A stretch of 64,000 nucleotides of DNA from Bolinopsis microptera (Eukaryota; Ctenophora; Tentaculata; Lobata; Bolinopsidae): NCBI RefSeq assembly GCF_026151205.1, contig NC_087073.1, positions 17,689,837 to 17,753,836 on the forward strand, written 5' to 3'. The notes under the pieces were generated by a model. The model did no database searches and was not told where the DNA came from. It saw nothing but the letters and a program-made list of their open reading frames with translations. Each line of letters begins with the position of its first letter. The stretch's first letter is position 1. Positions 57,717 through 64,000 of this stretch are shown here, piece after piece. The translations under genes and the position numbers were made by a program.

Positions 57717-58074
57717 CGGATGTTACTCGTCTAAATTTCTTCGAAGTAGCGCGCGCCGCTTTCTTCTCGAAATGTTGGCCCGATGGCAAATGCTACGAAG
57801 TAGCGCGCGCCGGGCCAGATCATTAACAATGGTCAAACTGGGCCGTGCTCAGTTTGTCATTCCGCCTAATAGCTCTATTCTAATCTTTATGTTTATGAAC
57901 ATGATAGCCTGAGATCCCCAGGTAACGTAGCACGTGCCATCGAGAGGAAAGCTCGGCGCGCGCTAATTCGAAGAAATTTAGATGAGTAACATCCGTCAAC
58001 TATTATATTTATGTTCATAATCATGGAATAGACATTAGGCAGCTGGTGCAGAATGACAGGCTGAGCTGTGAGCA
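57717..58074. repeat. Two overlapping inverted repeats
   Basis: GACGGATGTTACTCGTCTAA and on (57717-57758) is inverted at 57955-58000. A second pair, GTGCTCAGTTTGTCATTC and on (57843-57903), is inverted at ~58012-58074. The pairs interlock rather than nest. A third, partial piece of the second arm follows at ~58265-58290. Confidence 0.65.
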
Positions 58075-58333
58075 CCACCCAGTATGAGTAAGTCATGCAT
58101 GTGGAGTGATATTATGAAACATCAGAATCACCATTAAAAAATAAATCGATCTAGGTTTTATTTTTTGGCTGTGCTTCTGGTAGCTGTGCCTGTAAAAGTC
58201 GCGTAATTTGACCAAATTCGTTGATTTTGTCGTCTTGTTCTGATATATAGCTCAGTCTATCTATTCGGCGGAATGTCAGAATTGCTGAGCACCGCCCAGT
58301 AACACTGATTTGTAAACTCTCCTACATCCTAGT

Positions 58334-58435
58334 TTGTAGGTTTATAACCTACCAAGACGCTCGCCGAGTTGGACTCGTCGACGGTATTATATTTGAAACA
58401 AATATTCTACGAGTATCACCCGTTAACATCCTAGT
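58334..58435. repeat. ~85-bp module, copy 4
   Basis: It runs TACCAAGACGCTCGCCGAGT, TGGACTCGTCGACGG, then TACGAGTATCACCCGTTAA, and is the most complete copy of the module on the plus strand. Confidence 0.65.
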
Positions 58436-58439
58436 CTGC

Positions 58440-59052
58440 TAGCCTCCTCGCACGTAGATAGCGAGAATGGAAAGTCAGTGATATAATGTATAAGGGAGCA
58501 TTGTCTGATCAGCTAAGCCTCGATTAACGATCATCATAACGTCTCTCTGGTCTCCGGAGACTTTAATTGGGAAACAAAACGCCTTTCAAACTCTCCCAGA
58601 GCTAGCATATTAAGATGGCTGTTTTATTGTCATATTTTATGATCGAAATTAATTGCTTTATTGTGTTCTAATTAACGGGTGCCACTGCCAGTCTGCCGTT
58701 GCCGTTGTCGTGACCGTCACAGGCGGAAACGAAAGATTTTTTAATCGCGACAAAGAAAATGAATCACCCCACATTAGATAATAAAATACATCCCGTCAGT
58801 TTTTCACAAATAGCTCGCCATGGCGGTTTAGGATTGTCCGTCAGAGCCAAATAGAACGTTTTAAAGTTAGTCACATGATAACAAGCGTTAAGTAATCATC
58901 ATCCTCAAAATACACAGTTGAGGATACAACGTGATCGTACAACCACAACTAAACAACAAACAAAAAAAACTTAAAACTGTAACAGGTCGCTGAGATCTTG
59001 CTAATTATTTTAAAAACAAAAAGTGGCATAACTTATGTTCTGATAAATATTT
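58440..59052. other. Gene-less stretch next to the CR1-like element
   Basis: No supportable feature; it is the 3' flank of the retroelement's insertion site. Confidence 0.3.
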
Positions 59053-59102
59053 ACTTACTTTGGTTACTTTGGTTGTGTTTATCCTCGTAGCAGGAAGGGT
59101 CA

Positions 59103-62100
59103 TCAGATTTCTGACCACCTCGATGGCGAGTAGTCTACCAGGGAATTAGACCAGCTGCAGCTATAACCGGAAGTCGGAGGGTTGTCCGGTATCAAAGCAA
59201 TAAACTTGGACAAACTAACTTTAAACGACTCAAACGTAGCTTCAGCTTTAATATTATCAGGCACTTTGTTCCACAGTTTTGGTCCTCTTACAGCAAATGA
59301 GCTGTCATAGAGTGTCTGGTTGCTCGAGGAACTCAACCTAGACAGGGAAGGGATGATTGCTCGGGTACCATGTCTGGATGTTTTTGTGAACCTTATATTG
59401 CTGCAATTGGGGACAACATTGTGAAGGATCTTCCACATCATCAGAATAGTGTACCGTTCCCTTCTGCGCTGCAGTGACATTAGCTTTAGATGTGAAAGCC
59501 TCTCCCAGTAGTTCATATTTTCCAGACCGCATATACGATCGGTGAATGTTCGCTGGACCCCCTCCAAAAGCTGGATCTCAGTCACCTTAACAGGGTCCCA
59601 CATCGGACAACAGTACTCTAGTAGGCTTCTGACCAAAGACTTATATAGGGTAGTCATTACGGTCCTATCACGAGTTTTGAAGACACTAAACACCCATGAC
59701 AGTGTGCTTCTAGCTTTCTTGACCATATTACCGATCTGTTTGGACCAGTTCAGATCGCTTGATACCATAACTCCGAGGTCTCTAACGTTCTCAACGGGAT
59801 GTAGTATTTCCTCGCTGGAGACCTTGTAAAGTAGAGTTTCCACGTAAAAAGGAAGTTCAGAAAAGGTACTTTTTCTATTGTGGAGATGATTCAGGAGCTC
59901 AAACTTCTGTTCGTGGAGCTTCATGTTGTTGCAGCGTGACCAGTCGAGAATACCGTACAGATCAGCCTGAAGCAGCAGACAGTCCTCAAAGCAATCGATA
60001 CGTTTGGAGACCCTAGTATCGTCAGCAAAGAAGCTTACCTTAGAAGAGGTAACAGCTAGCTCTAGATCGTTAATAAACAAAATAAACAATAGTGGTCCTA
60101 ACACACTTCCCTGAGGGACACCACTTAGAACCCTGGCACTGTCCGAATGAACACCGTTTAAGACTACAACCTGTTCACGGTCAGAGAGAAATGACTGGAT
60201 CCAGCTTAGAAGTTTGCCGTGAAATCCGTATCTCTTTAACTTTAACAAGAGAAGGTCCAAGTCAACTTTGTCAAACGCCTTGGCGAAGTCGAGGTATATG
60301 GAGTCTGTGTCTTTCCCCTGAGTAAACCCTTCAAAGATGTCATCAAAGTGATCGAGCATTTGGGTCAAGCAGCTTCTGTTCGATCTGAAACCATGTTGTT
60401 TGTCAGATAACAAATTGTTGGTTTCGAGATGCTGAACCATGTGTTTCCTAACCACTCTTTCATAGACTTTGACTACATGTGAGGTCAGAGTAACCGGTCT
60501 GTAGTTAGCAGCATCACACCTGCTACCTTTCTTGAAAAGCGGTGTGACATATCCAGTCTTGTAGAAAGTTGGGACTATGCCTTTATACATGGACTCAGAC
60601 CAGAGGAGATGAATCGGAACACTCAAGCTTGAAGCACATCTTTTGAGGAGAATAGCAGGAATACCATCGGGTCCGGGTGCAGAGTCCAGCTTAATCTCAG
60701 ATATAGCTTCCACGATGTGGTTAGGTGTGAGTACCAGTTCTGTATCCCTGCTAGTGAGAGGTGGTACTGTAAATGTAGGTAGTGACTTATCAGGGCAGTT
60801 GGGGTCACTAAAGACAGAACAGAACTGTTGCTGCAGTATATTAGCTAACTCTTTCCGTTCAGTTACCAGTTTCTTATCACGGTTTAGAAGAGTTGAAATA
60901 TTGTGCTTAACTTTAGAAAAAGATTTAGCGTATGAGTAAAAGTATTTAGGATTGACTTTAATTTTATCCACTGCTCTCTTTTCACCTTTATCAAGATGGT
61001 GGACTATAGCTTCCTTGATCTCATAGCAAATTAATCCAATTTCGTCTTCAAGTTTCTTGATTCGAGCTAGGTCATTGGCACACTTTGCAGCAGAGAGACG
61101 GGTTTTAAGTCGTGACTTCTTCCTTCTCAGCGAATTATAAAGCTTCGGCTGGCCAGTTGGTGGTCGTTTCCGAGGAACATTTTCCAGGCATATATTAAGC
61201 ACTGTCCGTGTAAACTCTGCGGGAAATTCTTCAAAAGTGCTTGCGTCTCTCAAGTCCTTCCAATTCACTCTGTTCAGGATCTCAGTAATCGGTTCGAAGT
61301 CTGCCCGATTAAAGTCTAGGGCTCGGAAGCTCATTTCGTCAAGATATGAAGCCTGAGCCTTCTCCATCAGACCAGGGTTAAAGGATAGCAGTACATTAAC
61401 CATATCATGATCAGATATTTCTGTTGCTTCACAAGTTACATCAGATACTAGCCGATCATTGTTACACAAGACGAGGTCTAGTGTACTGTTTCCCCTGGTT
61501 GGAACAGTAACCACCTGACTCAGCAGATGGGTTGACATGAAGTTTAGCAGGTATTGGGCGGAGAGATTTGAATCGGAGGTCCCACCGCTCATGATGTTTA
61601 GTGTTTCCCAGTCAATCTGGGGAAAGTTGAAATTGCCTGTTATAAAGACGTCGTAGCTACTAGGTGCAAGGTTCTCAATAGCGAATGTAAATCTATCTAT
61701 TAGTTTTGAGAAACTACTTGAGCTTGCGTCAGGTGGCCTATAAGCAACTACTATGCAAAGTTTAGCAGAAGGGTAGACATTAAAGATTCCCTGGCAAATG
61801 CTGTCGTCGTAAGTCTCCGACACCGAGACTGGGATGGACGACAGTGAGTAAAGTATTACTCCTCCGCCAACTCTCTTACTGCGATCACTTCGACAAAGTG
61901 AGTATCCGGGTAACTGAAGCTGGGCGTCACTGATATGTGACTTAAGCCAAGATTCTGTGATAGCAATAAAGGGGTAGAGCTGTCCAGACTGTCGTTTATC
62001 ATCTACATGACCAACAAGGTCATTAAGCTTCCATCTGCAGGTACTGTGGGCAGATGGATTTAAACTCCTAGCATTTAATAATAAGAGTGAGGAGAGAAAG

Positions 62101-62294
62101 GAATCTGGTGGTGTGGTAGCCTGGGCACACCTAGACTCATCATTGGGGGAGCTGATTGAACTGGGTAGATCATGGATGCTCCCATTGGCTGTGTGACAGT
62201 TTGGGATGGGGATGGGGTACCTTGATCCATCTTTTTCTCCAATGCTTCCAACTTGGCCGCCATCCCAGTGATCAAGTTTCGTAGCTCTAAAAAA
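59103..62294 (-). CDS. CR1-like ORF2: APE endonuclease plus reverse transcriptase
   Basis: The open frame is 1063 codons long, from just after a stop at 62295-62297. The endonuclease starts at 'LLLLNARSLN' (~residue 72) and holds 'AITESWL' with its catalytic Glu, 'RVGGGVILYS', 'VVAYRPPDASSSSF' and 'EISDHDMVNV'. The expected GDFN box reads GNFN (Asn at ~221), which would impair cleavage. RT motifs follow: 'YRPVTLTSHVVKVYERVV', 'HGFRSNRSCLTQMLDHFDDI', 'IYLDFAKAFDKVDLDLLLLK', 'SGVPQGSVLGPLLFILFIND' and catalytic 'FADD'. No AUG occurs in frame before the endonuclease; the frame overlaps ORF1 by 220 nt in the -1 register, so expression probably needs frameshifting or another recoding step. Confidence 0.93.
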   Translation of the reverse strand, partial: FFRATKLDHWDGGQVGSIGEKDGSRYPIPIPNCHTANGSIHDLPSSISSPNDESRCAQATTPPDSFLSSLLLLNARSLNPSAHSTCRWKLNDLVGHVDDKRQSGQLYPFIAITESWLKSHISDAQLQLPGYSLCRSDRSKRVGGGVILYSLSSIPVSVSETYDDSICQGIFNVYPSAKLCIVVAYRPPDASSSSFSKLIDRFTFAIENLAPSSYDVFITGNFNFPQIDWETLNIMSGGTSDSNLSAQYLLNFMSTHLLSQVVTVPTRGNSTLDLVLCNNDRLVSDVTCEATEISDHDMVNVLLSFNPGLMEKAQASYLDEMSFRALDFNRADFEPITEILNRVNWKDLRDASTFEEFPAEFTRTVLNICLENVPRKRPPTGQPKLYNSLRRKKSRLKTRLSAAKCANDLARIKKLEDEIGLICYEIKEAIVHHLDKGEKRAVDKIKVNPKYFYSYAKSFSKVKHNISTLLNRDKKLVTERKELANILQQQFCSVFSDPNCPDKSLPTFTVPPLTSRDTELVLTPNHIVEAISEIKLDSAPGPDGIPAILLKRCASSLSVPIHLLWSESMYKGIVPTFYKTGYVTPLFKKGSRCDAANYRPVTLTSHVVKVYERVVRKHMVQHLETNNLLSDKQHGFRSNRSCLTQMLDHFDDIFEGFTQGKDTDSIYLDFAKAFDKVDLDLLLLKLKRYGFHGKLLSWIQSFLSDREQVVVLNGVHSDSARVLSGVPQGSVLGPLLFILFINDLELAVTSSKVSFFADDTRVSKRIDCFEDCLLLQADLYGILDWSRCNNMKLHEQKFELLNHLHNRKSTFSELPFYVETLLYKVSSEEILHPVENVRDLGVMVSSDLNWSKQIGNMVKKARSTLSWVFSVFKTRDRTVMTTLYKSLVRSLLEYCCPMWDPVKVTEIQLLEGVQRTFTDRICGLENMNYWERLSHLKLMSLQRRRERYTILMMWKILHNVVPNCSNIRFTKTSRHGTRAIIPSLSRLSSSSNQTLYDSSFAVRGPKLWNKVPDNIKAEATFESFKVSLSKFIALIPDNPPTSGYSCSWSNSLVDYSPSRWSEI

Positions 62295-63355
62295 TCACTC
62301 GTGTTGGCATTGGCATCACTATTCTGTTTGCTGTACCTCTGATTCGTGTTAAGAGTGTTACTCTTAGGACGCTCTCCCCTCTCAGGACGCTCCTTTGTAC
62401 TCTTTCTGGTCGACCGGGGGTGAAACTTTAAACAGTCCTTTTTAGAACACGAACCATTCTCAAGTGCAGTTCTACAGATATCAGGGTGAAAGAATGTACA
62501 GTTTTTACCTTCTTTACAACCACTCCTTCCCGTGAAACCAGATGCTCGGTACTGATTGCAGACCCTTGGATGAGTAGAAGGGCAAGAGTTCCCGTTGATC
62601 TTCTTTTTTCCACTGATTCCGTGTGGACAACTCCAGTTTAGGAACTCTTGACAAACAGTTGTGACTGGTTGTGAAGAGTCTGTAGCTGCAGCTGTCGTTG
62701 CAGTGGCTGAACTAGGCGATAACACAGGAGATGGAATTTGGGTCGAAGATATCACACTAGAAGGATTAAGACTGGAAACATCTGCTGAACTGTCCAAGGA
62801 CTGGCTGTCAGCAGAAGAAACATTTCCTGATAGTGAAGACGATGTGTGGCGTGATCTCTGTTTCCTAGGTTCTATAGGATCAATTAGCCCATGACATGTG
62901 TTACAGAGCCACACAAAACCTGTCGGCGTGTTCATAGCTGACAGGGTCTGATGTAGCTCTTTGTTTCTTTCACAACAATGTGAACCTTTGAAACATTTAA
63001 AGTAATTGAAAAAAGGCATGACCTCAGGATCATGATCAATCACGTAGTTATCACCGCACTCTCCACACTTTCCAGGCATCAGAGCCATAAAACCAAGATA
63101 AAGGCGATTGGCAAGAGATGACTTAGTGAAAATCTTAAAATCGTCCTTGTCAGCAAGAGCAATTCCTAGAAATTCAGCACAACTTTCAAGTATTCCAACC
63201 GTAAATTGATTAAGTCGCTGAAGGTTAACTGAACGAGACTGTAAACATTCAAAAGCAGAAATAACAGGTCTGATAGACGAGTTAGCTTTTTCTATCAGTT
63301 TCCCGATAATAATCTTGGTACTTTCACTGTCATTTTTCTGGGGATTCCCTGCCAT
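62075..63355 (-). CDS. CR1-like ORF1 with PHD-like and three CCCH zinc fingers
   Basis: The product is 426 residues. The start at 63355 has a perfect ACCATGG context; the frame also opens 11 codons earlier, but without an ATG. Residues 97-154 form a PHD-like Cys cluster ('CGECGDNYV', 'KCFKGSHCCERN', 'WLCNTCH'). After a Ser/Thr-rich linker, residues ~230-320 hold three CCCH fingers, the last 'CRTALENGSCSKKDCLKFH'. Residues ~355-377 form a short coiled coil ('LITGMAAKLEALEKKMD'). PHD-bearing ORF1 proteins are known in CR1-type elements; here they would bind the element RNA and form the RNP. The last 73 codons also encode ORF2 in another frame. Confidence 0.9.
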   Translation of the reverse strand: MAGNPQKNDSESTKIIIGKLIEKANSSIRPVISAFECLQSRSVNLQRLNQFTVGILESCAEFLGIALADKDDFKIFTKSSLANRLYLGFMALMPGKCGECGDNYVIDHDPEVMPFFNYFKCFKGSHCCERNKELHQTLSAMNTPTGFVWLCNTCHGLIDPIEPRKQRSRHTSSSLSGNVSSADSQSLDSSADVSSLNPSSVISSTQIPSPVLSPSSATATTAAATDSSQPVTTVCQEFLNWSCPHGISGKKKINGNSCPSTHPRVCNQYRASGFTGRSGCKEGKNCTFFHPDICRTALENGSCSKKDCLKFHPRSTRKSTKERPERGERPKSNTLNTNQRYSKQNSDANANTSDFLELRNLITGMAAKLEALEKKMDQGTPSPSQTVTQPMGASMIYPVQSAPPMMSLGVPRLPHHQIPFSPHSYY

Positions 63356-63536
63356 GGTGTAATGTATTATACCCGATGTATTGTACAATAAATGTACAAT
63401 GGCACACGTTCACTTATCGCAATTTAGCAACAAATAAATGATAAGCGAGCACTTAAAATTACAACCAAACAAAAACGATTATACACATCATCTGTGTAAG
63501 ATGATGTTAATAACAAGTAGCTAAACCTTTGTGGCA

Positions 63537-63998
63537 AGTTTTGTGTGATTGCGAGCTTCACTGAGCTTATTTAACCAATTTAGCCCCTGAGAGAGCTAGC
63601 TTGAATTTCTCATCCAGAACTGTTTACATTGGTTAAAAGAAACCACCAAAAAAATCCTGGGTAAAAAAATAAAAAAACCAGCGATTTATTCACGTTTGAC
63701 CAATTCTATTCACCATGATACATCGCACATTCCATTCTCTCTATATTTTAACTGATAAGGACTATCACAGATGATCCTTCCTGCTTGTTTATATCGTTCT
63801 TCTCACATGGAGTGTGCAATGGATCATGGTGAATAGAATTGGTAAAACATAAATAAATCGGTGGTTCTTTAATTTTTTTACCCAGGATTTTTTTTGGTGG
63901 TTCCTATTAACCAATGTAAACAGTTCTGGGTGAGAAATTAAAGCTAGCACACTCAGGAGCTAACTTTGTCAGACAAGCTCAGACTCACAAAACTTAGC
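63537..63998. repeat. Long inverted repeat at the window edge
   Basis: The left arm (~63537-63735) and right arm (~63800-63998) are imperfect reverse complements, including GAACTGTTTACATTGGTTAA, AAATCCTGGGTAAAAAAAT-type sequence and ACCAATTCTATTCACCATGA. The spacer is ~65 bp. It is probably a foldback MITE next to the 5' end of the CR1-like element. The outer right end may lie beyond the window. Confidence 0.75.
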
Positions 63999-64000
63999 AC

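Larger units (their letters stand above)
59053..63530 (-). mobile_element. Near-complete CR1-like non-LTR retrotransposon
   Basis: On the minus strand it has ORF1 with zinc fingers, an overlapping ORF2 with endonuclease and RT, and a short 3'-UTR ending in AAAGTAAC-like tandem units, as is typical of the CR1 group. Both ORFs are open. The 5' end is not defined exactly; it is placed before the inverted repeat that starts near 63537. A truncated, nearly identical relative lies at 31705-32368, so the family was recently active. Confidence 0.9.

Noticed and set aside
63356-63388. An 11-codon N-terminal extension of the CR1-like ORF1
   Set aside because: The extension opens with TTG; the ATG at 63355 has a perfect ACCATGG context.

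Overview
This window reads as nuclear DNA of an invertebrate metazoan: AT-rich, intron-style splice acceptors, Kozak-type starts, and dense non-LTR retrotransposons, MITEs and satellites. No prokaryotic operons, CRISPR array, rRNA or recognisable tRNA were seen. I cannot name the species. The four host-type genes each have a canonical 3' splice site only 3-7 nt before the start ATG, which would fit an animal with spliced-leader trans-splicing (for example a hydrozoan cnidarian). That is an inference.

Host-like genes, all on the minus strand, occupy the first 12 kb: a 1191-aa protein with two BTB domains and a C-terminal hydrophobic tail (1165-4740), two tandem NUDT9-type ADP-ribose pyrophosphatases (6607-7488 and 8799-9650), and a coiled-coil protein (10891-11580). 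A 751-bp mariner-like MITE and a 539-bp foldback element sit between or beside them.

From 12.4 kb on, the window is mostly mobile DNA. 12.4-19.2 kb is a nest of three layers: an AT-rich repeat, a TA-inserted DNA transposon in it, and an endonuclease-RT retrotransposon within the transposon's left end. A second copy of the outer repeat at 55.1-56.8 kb lacks the transposon and so shows the empty site. 20.7-27.8 kb is a second retrotransposon whose ORFs carry an AlkB-like dioxygenase, an SGNH-hydrolase-like domain, an APE-type endonuclease and a reverse transcriptase; its RT is split by a 2-kb TTAA-flanked element. 59.05-63.5 kb (minus) holds a nearly complete CR1-like element: ORF1 with PHD-like and CCCH zinc fingers, and an ORF2 that overlaps ORF1 by 220 nt and has no AUG before its endonuclease. 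A 5'-truncated sister copy lies at 31.7-32.4 kb.

Three related ORF1-like loci without any RT (27.99-28.74, 41.52-42.40, 46.76-47.30 kb, all minus) may be half-LINE elements; the middle one is intact. The rest is MITEs and satellites: a telomere-like CCCTGA array inside a 555-bp element, a G-tract MITE inserted with an 8-bp duplication into a satellite, a 184-bp tandem repeat, a multi-hairpin 71-bp palindrome, and a TTA-flanked foldback MITE. Large parts of 29.5-31.7, 33-37.8, 39-41 and 51.3-55.1 kb show nothing I can support.
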